Of a DNA stretch of 43,534 nucleotides, positions 1-6,827 are shown piece after piece (the stretch's first letter is position 1; each line of letters begins with the position of its first letter). The position numbers and the translations under genes were made by a program. The notes under the pieces are model-generated. The model saw only the letters and a list, made by a program, of their open reading frames with translations. It was not told the DNA's origin and did not search any database. Source of the DNA: Salinispora mooreana (GTDB lineage: Bacteria > Actinomycetota > Actinomycetes > Mycobacteriales > Micromonosporaceae); the NCBI RefSeq assembly GCF_000379065.1, contig NZ_KB900615.1, positions 34,804-78,337 on the forward strand. The letters run 5' to 3'.

Positions 1-1239
1 GGAAATCCCGGTGATCTCCGCCAGTTGCTTGTTGGTCATTTCCGGGTTCCGGCCCCGGGCCTCCAGGACGACAGCCACGGTTTCCGCCCGCACCGTTTCC
101 ACCTCGGGCAGGTCAGCCGGCAACTCGGCCGGAACAGCAGCCAGGGCTTTCCGCGCCGCCGGGCGCGTGATTTCCGCCCGCCGTCCCGAGCTGATTTCCG
201 GTTTCGCCTGTACCCGAGCCAAGGCCCGGCGGGCGCGGTCCAGCTCGCTGGCCACACTCTCGCGGGCCTCGGAGGCCGCCTGCGCCTCCTGCTCCGCGCG
301 CACCCGCGCGGTGACCTGATGCTCGACGAACCGCTGCGCCTCAGCCAGCTGAGCCTGCAGCTCCCGCACCATCTCGTCCGCCGTGGCGGCCCGATCCTGC
401 GCGGCCTGGTAGCCGCGTTCGGCCTGCTCAGCGGCCTCGGCACTCGCCCGCGTCTGCTCGTCAGCCGCCTGGACGGCCAAGGTCCGGGCAGTAGCGGCCC
501 GGTCCGCGGCGTCGCGGGCCTCCGCCAACCTGCCCTCCGCCAGACGCTGTGCCTCAATCGCCTCCGTGGCCAGCCGCTGCGCAGCCTCGGCATCGGTGCG
601 AGCGGAAATCTCGGCCTCGGCGCAGGTGGCGATTTCCGCCTCCTTGGCCGCCAAGGTTTCCGCCCGCGTTTCCGCCTCCGCCGCCGCCCGGGTTTCCGCC
701 TCGGCCCGCGCGGTTTCCGCTTTCGCCCGCGCGGCGGTTTCCGCCTCGGCCCGCGCGGCTTCCGCCCGCGCCGTCGTTTCCGCTTCCGCCTGCGCCGCCT
801 GAGCCGCGGCGGTTTCCGCCCGCGCCGCCCGGAGCTCTTCGGCCCGCCGCACGGTTTCCGCCTCCGCCGCGACTTCCTGCTCGGTGCGGCCGGTGAGGCT
901 CTTGACCCGCACCACCACGATCGGCGCGATGCAGGCAACCGCGACCACCAGCCCCCACGGCACCTTCTCGCCGCCGTCGAGGTCGATAAAGACCGGGACC
1001 AGATGCACCGCGATCTGGCAGAAGATCATCAGGAGCATGCCGACGACCATGTCGACCCACCGACGACGGTGGAAAGCGGTGATCACGTAGACATCGAGCA
1101 TCACCGGGAACATCCAGGCGATCTTCGGACTGAAATGCGCGAGGACCGCCAGGTCGAACTCGCCCCGGGCCGTCAGCACCACCGCCGCGGCCATCGCGAT
1201 CCACGGCCCCCACGAGACACCAGCCACCCGCGCTTTCAC
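1..1239 (-). CDS. DUF2637-type membrane protein with long coiled coil, 3' part beyond window
   Basis: The minus frame opens with a GTG at 1239 that overlaps the previous stop (GTGA) and stays open for 413 codons to the left edge, so the C-terminus lies outside. The first ~110 residues hold three or four hydrophobic segments (including VVGMLLMIFCQIAVHLV) in the order usual for DUF2637 proteins of actinomycete plasmids. Residues ~110-340 are an Ala/Glu/Arg coiled coil built on an A-E-T/I repeat. The visible end (NKQLAEITGIS) looks like the start of a helix-turn-helix. In known elements DUF2637/Spd-like genes sit with FtsK-type transfer genes and act at the membrane in plasmid spread; the exact role is unknown. 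Last visible gene of the sigma-factor operon. Arg-rich reading frames over the same bases are shadows. Confidence 0.8.
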   Translation of the reverse strand, partial: MKARVAGVSWGPWIAMAAAVVLTARGEFDLAVLAHFSPKIAWMFPVMLDVYVITAFHRRRWVDMVVGMLLMIFCQIAVHLVPVFIDLDGGEKVPWGLVVAVACIAPIVVVRVKSLTGRTEQEVAAEAETVRRAEELRAARAETAAAQAAQAEAETTARAEAARAEAETAARAKAETARAEAETRAAAEAETRAETLAAKEAEIATCAEAEISARTDAEAAQRLATEAIEAQRLAEGRLAEARDAADRAATARTLAVQAADEQTRASAEAAEQAERGYQAAQDRAATADEMVRELQAQLAEAQRFVEHQVTARVRAEQEAQAASEARESVASELDRARRALARVQAKPEISSGRRAEITRPAARKALAAVPAELPADLPEVETVRAETVAVVLEARGRNPEMTNKQLAEITGIS

Positions 1240-1451
1240 CGGAGCACCCGCTCATCAACGACCCGGGCCAGACTGGCACCCAGTAGCTCCCGTGCGATCT
1301 CGTCCTCCGCGCACGACTGGTGACACGCATCGCCACGGCCGTCGCGCATCTTCGTAGCGGTATCGCAGACCCGGCAGGGCAACGATCGGTCAGGGTCGTA
1401 GTGCGTCGAGTCGGACCAATCCAGGCGTACCCGCACCCGTAGGGAGGCCAT
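1236..1451 (-). CDS. Small cysteine-rich (zinc-type) protein
   Basis: A 71-residue protein starting at the ATG in a TGATG junction with the upstream membrane-protein gene; an in-frame GTG at 1457 is an alternative. It contains a C-x2-C (CRVC) followed about 13 residues later by HQSC, a pattern that could bind one zinc ion. The rest is charged and has no recognisable domain. Tight coupling on both sides (TGATG before, GTGA after) argues that it is translated. Such small Cys proteins are common between plasmid transfer genes of actinomycetes. Function unknown. Confidence 0.65.
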   Translation of the reverse strand: MASLRVRVRLDWSDSTHYDPDRSLPCRVCDTATKMRDGRGDACHQSCAEDEIARELLGASLARVVDERVLR

Positions 1452-1951
1452 CAGCACACCTCCCCGCGTGCCCGCCGCCGCGCCCGTACCTGCTCCAGCA
1501 GCTGGCGGCCGTACGGGTCCAGATCGGCTTCGTCCACATCGATGGCGTGGGGGTGCCGGCGGTCGTCAACCCACCGGGCCAGACGGCCACCCGCGACCAC
1601 ACCGGCGACCAGGCCAACCGCGGCAACCGGCGATAGCAGCAGCACCTGCGGCACCTCACCGGCGTAATCCGCAGCCGCCCGGCCGGCCAGCACCGCCGCC
1701 GGAGCACCCGCCACCGCCACCACCGCCGCGACCCGTAGCGCCCGCGACCGCGCCGACATCACCGGTCGGGATGCCGTACGGCGAGACTCCCGCTCGTCAT
1801 CGACCATCCGGCGCAGCTCGCCGGCATACCAGCCCGGCAACGCCGCCACCTCGGCCGCCCGCCGCTCCAACCCGGCGTCAGTCAACGCCGACAGACCCGC
1901 GCGGAACTGCGCCAACGCATCAGCCAAATCCAGGGCCGTGGAAGTCGTCAT
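1451..1951 (-). CDS. Hypothetical two-TM membrane protein
   Basis: A 166-residue protein whose ATG overlaps the Nudix gene stop. The N-terminal ~75 residues are soluble and charged. Two hydrophobic segments follow (RVAAVVAVAGAPAAVLAG at ~92-109, then QVLLLSPVAAVGLVAGVVAG), and the basic/acidic C-terminal tail would face the cytoplasm. No known family is recognised. Its place in a seven-gene translationally coupled operon with DUF2637 suggests a membrane-associated job in plasmid transfer or exclusion, but that is inference. Confidence 0.7.
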   Translation of the reverse strand: MTTSTALDLADALAQFRAGLSALTDAGLERRAAEVAALPGWYAGELRRMVDDERESRRTASRPVMSARSRALRVAAVVAVAGAPAAVLAGRAAADYAGEVPQVLLLSPVAAVGLVAGVVAGGRLARWVDDRRHPHAIDVDEADLDPYGRQLLEQVRARRRARGEVC

Positions 1952-2475
1952 GCCGCACCATCCAGCACGTCAGCGAGCAGGTCCCGGTGGGCGATGCACA
2001 CGGTGCCGCCGTAGACGGTGTCCAGGTGTGCCACGAGCGCCTGGTAGGTGTGGGCGAGCACCCACATGGCGCGGGTGTCGTCTTGGCCGACCACCTCGGG
2101 CATGCGCCTGGCGGCGGCGTAGGTGCCCACGTGCACACAGGACGGGACAGTCACCATCCACGCCTCGCCCCCGGCACGAAGATCGGGCACGTACCGGGGC
2201 GACAGAGTGCGCCACTGCATGTCGTCCAGGTGCAGTCCGGACGCGGCGTAGAGCTGGCGGAACGCGGCGTCTTGCGGGTCCTCGCCCAGGTCGACAGGTC
2301 CTCCAGGCAGCGCCCATCCGTGGTCGCCGGCGTGGTCGATCATGAGCAGCCAGCGCACGCCGTCGTCGGTGTGGGCGGTCACCAGGGCATCGGCATAGAG
2401 CCGCTCGCCCCAATGGCCGAGGTGGCCACGGCCGTACCGGATGCCGGTCGGCGGGGCCGGCGCGACGGTCGTCAT
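1948..2475 (-). CDS. Nudix-fold protein with degenerate catalytic box (possible Pif-like immunity factor)
   Basis: A 175-residue Nudix-fold protein. The Nudix box starts at GGPVDLGED and keeps the first glycine, the first glutamate and the arginine at the right spacing (G-x5-E-x7-R). However, the REUxEE core that binds magnesium reads RQLYAA, so both key glutamates are missing and hydrolase activity is doubtful. The Streptomyces element pSAM2 has a Nudix-motif immunity factor, Pif, that blocks redundant transfer; a similar exclusion role is a reasonable guess here but not shown. Its stop overlaps the next ATG and its start overlaps the GGDEF stop. It could also be a binding-only Nudix sensor of ADP-ribose-like ligands. 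Confidence 0.75.
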   Translation of the reverse strand: MTTVAPAPPTGIRYGRGHLGHWGERLYADALVTAHTDDGVRWLLMIDHAGDHGWALPGGPVDLGEDPQDAAFRQLYAASGLHLDDMQWRTLSPRYVPDLRAGGEAWMVTVPSCVHVGTYAAARRMPEVVGQDDTRAMWVLAHTYQALVAHLDTVYGGTVCIAHRDLLADVLDGAA

Positions 2476-3149
2476 GCCGTCACCCCCAACACACTGGTCA
2501 GAGCCGCCAGCTCCCGCAGCCGCAGCAACGGCCGCGACTCCACCTCCGGCAACTCAGTCAGCGGGCAGTGCTCCACCATCCCGTCCCCGCCCCGGGCCTT
2601 GACCTCGTACACAGCGGCATCCGCAGCAGCCAGTACCCGCGACCGCTCATCCCCAGCAGTCGCATGAACCGCACCGACACTGGCAGTCACCGTCACCGTC
2701 ACGCCGGCGGCAACCTCGATCGGCGCGGCCAACACCGCGATGACCTCCGCCCCGAGCAGCTGCGCCAACGGAGCCGGCGACGGCGACACCAACACCAACT
2801 CGTCGCCACCAAGCCGGGCGACCACCGCGCCCTCGATACCGTCCAGCAACGTCGACAACCGACGGGCGACCTCCACCAGCAGCATGTCGCCGGCCGCATG
2901 CCCGTAGGCGTCGTTGACCTGCTTAAACCCGTCCAGGTCCACCAGGACCAGGTCGCAGGGCTCGGACTCCAGGTCAGCCAGGGCCCGGTTCAAGCCCGCC
3001 CGGTTGGCCAGGCCGGTCAGCGGATCCGTGACCGACCGACGGCGAGCCTCAGACAGCCGGCCCCGCAACCCGCGCACCTTGCGGACAGCCCACAGGTGCC
3101 CCAGCGCCGAGGCCGACACCGCAACGGGGACCAAAATCTCGGCGATCAT
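2472..3149 (-). CDS. GGDEF-domain protein (putative diguanylate cyclase)
   Basis: A 225-residue protein with a short hydrophobic N-terminus (ILVPVAVSASALGHLW) that could anchor it in the membrane, then a full GGDEF domain. Visible landmarks are DPLTGLANR at ~42, the metal/nucleotide loop DLDGFKQVND at ~71-80 and the signature GGDEL at 114-118. GGDEL retains the catalytic GGDE, so synthesis of cyclic di-GMP is plausible. The RxxD inhibitory site normally just upstream is absent (I/A at those positions), suggesting no product feedback. No EAL or sensor domain is present. ATGA overlaps link it to the Lsr2-like and Nudix genes. A GGDEF gene inside a transfer-type operon is unusual. Confidence 0.85.
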   Translation of the reverse strand: MIAEILVPVAVSASALGHLWAVRKVRGLRGRLSEARRRSVTDPLTGLANRAGLNRALADLESEPCDLVLVDLDGFKQVNDAYGHAAGDMLLVEVARRLSTLLDGIEGAVVARLGGDELVLVSPSPAPLAQLLGAEVIAVLAAPIEVAAGVTVTVTASVGAVHATAGDERSRVLAAADAAVYEVKARGGDGMVEHCPLTELPEVESRPLLRLRELAALTSVLGVTA

Positions 3150-3682
3150 CGGTCCACCTCCGAACCCGAACCGGTAGCCGTGGCGTATGCCTCGCGGACT
3201 TCCCGGGGTATCCGGCCCCGATCAGCAACCTGGTAGCCGTTGGCCTGTGCCCACTTCCGGATCGCAGCTCGCTCGCCCGCGCCCTGCCGGCGATTCCGCG
3301 ACGATGCCGATGATTCGCGGCGGCCCGCACGCAGCTCCTGCCGCACCTCGGCCAGCCGGCTGGCCAGCGATGCCTCGTCCTCAGCCAACTTGCGGTGACG
3401 CGCCGCGGTGGCCTCCCGCTCCCGCCGCTGCGCCTCCTCAGCCGCCACGCGGTCGGTGAGTTCCTGCACCAGCCCGCCGATCTTCGCGGCGAGCTGCCGG
3501 GTTCGTGCGGCCTCGCTGCTGGCGCCAACACGCAGCAGCTCGTCCAGGCGGCCAACCTCGTGCTGTGCCGTGGTTTGTGGAGCTGGTGCACCAGGCCCAG
3601 CAGTCACCCGGATACCCATCGGCACTCGCTGCGCGGGTACAGCCGGAGTGCCGTTGGCTGGCGTCATCGTCACGGTGCTCAT
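3146..3682 (-). CDS. Coiled-coil protein with Lsr2-type C-terminal DNA-binding domain
   Basis: A 178-residue protein. Residues ~40-120 are a charged coiled coil (many E, A, R). Residues ~138-170 match the C-terminal DNA-binding domain of Lsr2: an AIRKWAQANG helix followed by the DRGRIP loop, whose RGR (155-157) would enter the minor groove of AT-rich DNA, and a final helix. The normal Lsr2 N-terminal dimerisation strand domain is missing and replaced by the coiled coil, so oligomerisation must differ from canonical Lsr2. Lsr2 silences foreign AT-rich genes in actinobacteria; plasmid proteins with this domain may mimic or antagonise host silencing (inference). Overlaps the sigma gene stop (ATGA). 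Confidence 0.8.
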   Translation of the reverse strand: MSTVTMTPANGTPAVPAQRVPMGIRVTAGPGAPAPQTTAQHEVGRLDELLRVGASSEAARTRQLAAKIGGLVQELTDRVAAEEAQRREREATAARHRKLAEDEASLASRLAEVRQELRAGRRESSASSRNRRQGAGERAAIRKWAQANGYQVADRGRIPREVREAYATATGSGSEVDR

Positions 3683-4284
3683 GCCGGCATCACCGCCGTC
3701 ACAGGCAGCAGACCCCGCAGGGCCCGCAGGGCCTTGTGCTGGATGGCCTTGATCGTCGACGGAGTCTTGCCCAACACCTGAGCGGTTTCATCAATCGACA
3801 TCTCCCGCAGGTACCGCAGCGTGATGCAGTCCCGCTGTACCGGACTCAGCTGCGCGATACCCTCCACCAGAGCCTCACGGGTCAGCCGCTGCACCGCCGC
3901 TGCCTCCGGGCTGGACACTTCGCCAGCAGGGACCGGGTCGCGGACCTCGGCCACCGGCCGCTCGCGGCGCTGATGCGACCGCTGGTAGTTGATAGTCAGG
4001 TTTCGGGCGATGGTGGTGACCCAACCGGCGAAGTCGCCATGCCGACGGAACGCCGGCAGGTTCCGCAACGCCCGCAGCCACGTCTCCGATGTCAGGTCCT
4101 CAGCAACCTGCAGGTCCAGGACCCGTCGGTAGACGAAACGGAACACCTGGTCGACATACCGGTCATAGACCAGTCCGAACGCCTCCGTGTCGCCAGCCTG
4201 CACCCGCGCCACCAGCGCAGACACGTCACCGTCATGGGGTTCTACCCCATGATTCCGGGCAGCACGTACCCTCATTACTGGCAT
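3679..4284 (-). CDS. ECF-type RNA polymerase sigma factor
   Basis: A 201-residue sigma factor. Region 2 is visible as EAFGLVYDRYVDQVFRFVYR and DFAGWVTTIARNL; region 4 as LSPVQRDCITLRYLREMS followed by the helix-turn-helix ETAQVLGKTPSTIKAIQHKA. Region 3 is absent, as in ECF factors. The ATG at 4284 is chosen because a strong AAGGAGG at 4290-4296 sits five bases upstream; a longer frame to 4416 has no such site and would cover the promoter. It is the first gene of the minus-strand operon, and no anti-sigma gene is recognised next to it. It may direct polymerase to plasmid promoters and possibly its own; the target is unknown. Confidence 0.88.
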   Translation of the reverse strand: MPVMRVRAARNHGVEPHDGDVSALVARVQAGDTEAFGLVYDRYVDQVFRFVYRRVLDLQVAEDLTSETWLRALRNLPAFRRHGDFAGWVTTIARNLTINYQRSHQRRERPVAEVRDPVPAGEVSSPEAAAVQRLTREALVEGIAQLSPVQRDCITLRYLREMSIDETAQVLGKTPSTIKAIQHKALRALRGLLPVTAVMPA

Positions 4285-4316
4285 CTGAGCCTCCTTGGTG
4301 GGATGCCGTGCGGCTT

Positions 4317-4338
4317 CGGCGGGGCCCAATCCCCGCCG
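4317..4338 (-). promoter_or_regulatory. Hairpin in sigma-operon leader
   Basis: CGGCGGGG (4317-4324) and CCCCGCCG (4331-4338) form a perfect 8-bp GC-only stem with a six-base loop in the 5' leader, about 20 bases upstream of the ribosome binding site of the sigma gene. It could affect translation or leader stability. Confidence 0.4.
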
Positions 4339-4382
4339 GGGCCATTTCTGTGCCCACTGATAGGGCAATGGAAAGGTCAACC

Positions 4383-4398
4383 GGTCTGCATGCAGACC
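4383..4398. promoter_or_regulatory. 16-bp perfect palindrome, probable GntR operator
   Basis: GGTCTGCATGCAGACC is a perfect palindrome just downstream of the predicted start of the sigma-operon transcript. A second, imperfect copy at 4446-4461 matches 13 of 16 bases. Position between a divergent GntR repressor and the operon suggests the regulator binds here. Confidence 0.6.
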
Positions 4399-4414
4399 TA
4401 TCGACGTGCGGCCC

Positions 4415-4443
4415 ACGTTAGGTCCTCAATGCGTCACGGTCAA
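4415..4443 (-). promoter_or_regulatory. Predicted promoter of the sigma-factor operon
   Basis: On the minus strand TTGACC (4443-4438) and TAACGT (4420-4415) are spaced by exactly 17 bp, a good primary-sigma promoter. Transcription would start near 4408 and run into the operator palindrome at 4383-4398. Confidence 0.55.
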
Positions 4444-4445
4444 GG

Positions 4446-4461
4446 ATTCTGTATGCAGACC
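4446..4461. promoter_or_regulatory. Second, imperfect GntR operator copy
   Basis: ATTCTGTATGCAGACC matches 13/16 of the palindrome at 4383-4398. It lies over the expected -35 region of the rightward gntR promoter (a -10-like TACGCT is at 4472-4477) and just upstream of the leftward -35, so one bound dimer could repress both directions. With that -10, the gntR transcript would begin almost at its ATG (leaderless). Confidence 0.5.
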
Positions 4462-4484
4462 TTCAAAGGTTTACGCTGTGACCC

Positions 4485-5255
4485 ATGAGTACCGGCCCAA
4501 CGGATGCGCGACCTATGCAAGTTCGCGTCGCCGACGACATCCGCCTGAAGATCGAGACGGGTACGTTAGGACCGAGTGATCAGCTCCCCACCCTGGACGA
4601 ACTGGCGGCAGACCACCTGGTCAGCCTGGCAGTGGCACGTAAGGCAGTCGACCTGCTCAAACAGCAGGGGCTCGTCATCACGATCCAGGGCAAAGGCACG
4701 TTCGTCCGAGAGCGTCCGACCGCGCGCCGGCACGGCATCGACCGGTACGCCAAGAGCCGCTGGAGGTCTGGCCAGGCGATCTTGACAGCTGAGGCAGAGT
4801 TGCAGGGGCACAGAGCAGGCCAGCTAATCCGGGAACTCGCCGAGACAGCAGCACCAGCAGGCGTAGCTGAACGGTTCAAGATCCCCGTTGGCACTCCCGT
4901 GTGGGTTCGACGGCGGACAACGCTCGTAGATGATCGCCCCAACCAACTCGCCGACTCCTATTTCGAGCTGGACGTGGTCAACGGCACGCGGATCCGGGAG
5001 GACGACACCGGCCCTGGTGGCAGCTACGCCCGGCTGGAAGAGAGCGGTTTCGAGCTGGATGAGATCACCGAAGAGTGGTCCGTACGGATGCCCACGGGCC
5101 CAGAGAGCGCGGCGCTACGCCTGCCAGCGGGCACACCCGTAGTGGATCTGTTCCGAACAACATTCGACACCATGGGCCGGCCGGTCGAAGTCATGCTCGC
5201 GGTCATCGCGGGCGATATGGTCCAAATGTCATACCGGTTCAAGATCCCCGACTAA
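4485..5255 (+). CDS. GntR/HutC-family transcriptional repressor (KorSA-like)
   Basis: A 256-residue regulator. Residues ~10-75 are the GntR winged helix (DDIRLKIETGTLGPSDQLPT, then the ARKAVDLL recognition helix and the GKGTFV wing). The C-terminal half is a UTRA ligand-binding domain of the HutC type, ending in MSYRFKIPD. Transfer repressors of Streptomyces elements, such as KorSA of pSAM2, belong to this family, so repression of the divergent sigma/DUF2637 operon is likely. No ribosome binding site precedes the ATG and a TACGCT -10 lies eight bases upstream, suggesting a leaderless message. The PP2C gene follows after eight bases. Confidence 0.88.
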   Translation: MSTGPTDARPMQVRVADDIRLKIETGTLGPSDQLPTLDELAADHLVSLAVARKAVDLLKQQGLVITIQGKGTFVRERPTARRHGIDRYAKSRWRSGQAILTAEAELQGHRAGQLIRELAETAAPAGVAERFKIPVGTPVWVRRRTTLVDDRPNQLADSYFELDVVNGTRIREDDTGPGGSYARLEESGFELDEITEEWSVRMPTGPESAALRLPAGTPVVDLFRTTFDTMGRPVEVMLAVIAGDMVQMSYRFKIPD

Positions 5256-5263
5256 GGCGGCAT

Positions 5264-6061
5264 GTGTCCATCACCTTTACGGCCGCCATGGAGGCAGCGC
5301 CGACCAGCACCAACGAAGACCGCTTCGCTGTCGGCGACGGGTGGGCCTTGGTCCTGGACGGCGCAGGCCGGTATCCCGGAGAGTCAGGGGGATGCGTGCA
5401 TCCCGTCGCCTGGGTCGTCGAACGGCTCACTGCCCACCTCAGCGCTTGCCTACCCCACCCTGACCGGCCACTGACCACCATCGTTCGATCCGCGATCAAG
5501 GCCACCATGGCCGACCACGGACCCACGTGCGACATCACCGATCCACTGTCACCTGGAGCAACTGGCGCGGTAGCCCGCGTCGGCAAGGACCAGGTCGAGT
5601 GGCTGGTCCTCGGCGATGCCGCTGTGGTCATCGACCAAGGAGCCAACGGGTGCACAAGCATCGTCGACGATCGCGTGGATCACCTACCAGATGCACCCGT
5701 CGTGGAGGGCCGAGTACGTACCTACTCGCCGGCATACGTGGCGACGGTACGCAACCAACCAAACGGATTCTGGGTGCTCGGCGCCGTCCCTGACGCTGCT
5801 GACCATGCGCTCGTAGGGTCACTACCGCGTAGATCAGTCGACCAGGTGCTCCTCTGCTCAGATGGCGTCTCTCGACTGACCGAGCGGTACGCATGGACCT
5901 GGCGCGAGGTCTTCGACCTTCACGCGACCAGCGGGCCTGAGGCACTCATCCGCGCTGTCCGGACAGCCGAGCTAGACGATCCAAACCCTCGACGCTGGCG
6001 CGGCAAGCGCCATGACGACGCGACCGTCGTCGTCCTCAGAACCGACACCGGCAGCGACTGA
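5264..6061 (+). CDS. PP2C-type serine/threonine protein phosphatase
   Basis: A 265-residue PP2C-like phosphatase. The GTG at 5264 is chosen because AAGGCGG (5254-5260) precedes it; the reading frame extends upstream only inside gntR. Metal-binding landmarks of the PPM family are present: NEDRF near the N-terminus, the LDGAG motif, LVLGDAAV, LLCSDGVSRL and the C-terminal HDDATVVVL. It would remove phosphate from Ser/Thr residues in the cytoplasm; no transmembrane segment or kinase gene is seen nearby, so the partner is unknown. Cotranscription with gntR suggests a link to control of the element. Confidence 0.8.
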   Translation: MSITFTAAMEAAPTSTNEDRFAVGDGWALVLDGAGRYPGESGGCVHPVAWVVERLTAHLSACLPHPDRPLTTIVRSAIKATMADHGPTCDITDPLSPGATGAVARVGKDQVEWLVLGDAAVVIDQGANGCTSIVDDRVDHLPDAPVVEGRVRTYSPAYVATVRNQPNGFWVLGAVPDAADHALVGSLPRRSVDQVLLCSDGVSRLTERYAWTWREVFDLHATSGPEALIRAVRTAELDDPNPRRWRGKRHDDATVVVLRTDTGSD

Positions 6062-6113
6062 GTTGAGGCCGGTCGTCCTGTCTAGTAAGCCACCGCGGGG
6101 GTACTCTGCGCGT

Positions 6114-6299
6114 GTGGCCCATACTCCCGAGACCGGCACCGACACTGCGGCGATGCTCGCGGCGGTGAACATCACCGTGACTGAAGAGGGTAAGCAGCGG
6201 GCTCGCCGGCGGCTGCGTGAGGCCCGTGAGCGGTGGACCCCCGAGCTGGACTCCGCGGTACGTGAGCAGCTGGGCCTGACCGACCGTACCGCCGCCTGA
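6114..6299 (+). CDS. Small antitoxin-like protein lacking an RHH domain
   Basis: A 61-residue protein beginning at a GTG that coincides with the expected start of a transcript from the TACTCT -10 box at 6102-6107. Its C-terminal motif (ITVTEEGKQRARRRL ... RERWTPEL) closely resembles the C-terminal part of the protein at 6827-7141 (AITEEG ... EWTPER), which also precedes a PIN gene. Here the N-terminal ribbon-helix-helix DNA-binding part is missing, leaving only the probable toxin-binding tail. A start further downstream (ATG near 6153) is possible. It precedes the PIN gene by 17 bases. Confidence 0.65.
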   Translation: MAHTPETGTDTAAMLAAVNITVTEEGKQRARRRLREARERWTPELDSAVREQLGLTDRTAA

Positions 6300-6316
6300 C
6301 CGGCCGGCGCCCTCAC

Positions 6317-6703
6317 GTGGAAGACGTCACGGTCCGGATCATCCTTGATACGAGCGCCATCGTGGCGTTCACGCGCGAGTCGATCGCTGTCGGCGAGATC
6401 ATCGCTGAGGTAGCCGACGAGCCTGGGTGTGCGGTTGGCCTTCCGGTGCTGTGCCTCGCCGAGGCTGCCCGGGTAGCGGCCGATTCCACCCGCCTTGACC
6501 TGCTCGTCAACCACCAAGCCGCGCTCGTACTCACTCCCGATCCGGTGTCCTGGCGGGCTCTCGCGATCACCCACGACACGGTCGGTCGGCTGGACGCTGC
6601 CAGCGCGGTCCTGATCGCGATTGACCTTGGCTGCGACGTGCTCACCAGTCAGCCGGGCTTGTACGCCGGCCTCGCTGGCGGCGGCCCTATCATCAGCCTC
6701 TAA
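6317..6703 (+). CDS. PIN-domain protein, VapC-like toxin
   Basis: A 128-residue PIN protein from a GTG start. Acidic active-site candidates are visible: Asp in ILDTSAIVAF near the N-terminus, Glu in LAEAARVA in the middle and Asp in RLDAASAVL. The last motif reads TSQP where TSD/TRD is usual, so one metal ligand may be lost. VapC toxins are magnesium-dependent ribonucleases held inactive by a cognate antitoxin, here probably the protein just upstream. The pair likely stabilises the element. Confidence 0.75.
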   Translation: MEDVTVRIILDTSAIVAFTRESIAVGEIIAEVADEPGCAVGLPVLCLAEAARVAADSTRLDLLVNHQAALVLTPDPVSWRALAITHDTVGRLDAASAVLIAIDLGCDVLTSQPGLYAGLAGGGPIISL

Positions 6704-6729
6704 CGAGAACCATAATTCGTACACATGTG

Positions 6730-6750
6730 CTATCCACATGTTGTGGATAG
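6730..6750. repeat. Inverted repeat resembling two head-to-head DnaA boxes
   Basis: CTATCCACA (6730-6738) and TGTGGATAG (6742-6750) are a perfect 9-bp inverted pair around three bases. Each arm is one base from the TTATCCACA DnaA-box consensus. It lies between the two toxin-antitoxin pairs and may instead serve as a terminator or operator. Confidence 0.45.
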
Positions 6751-6806
6751 AAGTCCGGGGCGGGCCCGTCAACACCCGTAGGCGTGCTTGCCGACATCGC
6801 GGGTGC

Positions 6807-6827
6807 TACCGAAGTAAGGTTTCGGTA
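6807..6827 (+). promoter_or_regulatory. Inverted repeat at start of second antitoxin gene
   Basis: TACCGAA (6807-6813) and TTCGGTA (6821-6827) flank a TAAGGT -10-like box and run into the ATG at 6827. The arrangement suggests an autoregulatory operator over a leaderless promoter bound by the RHH antitoxin. Confidence 0.5.

Noticed and set aside
36..938. 300-codon Arg-rich minus frame and 432-codon plus frame over the left end
   Set aside because: Low-complexity Arg/Pro/Gly products; the third minus frame gives a DUF2637-type protein with membrane helices and coiled coil that overlaps its neighbour by GTGA.
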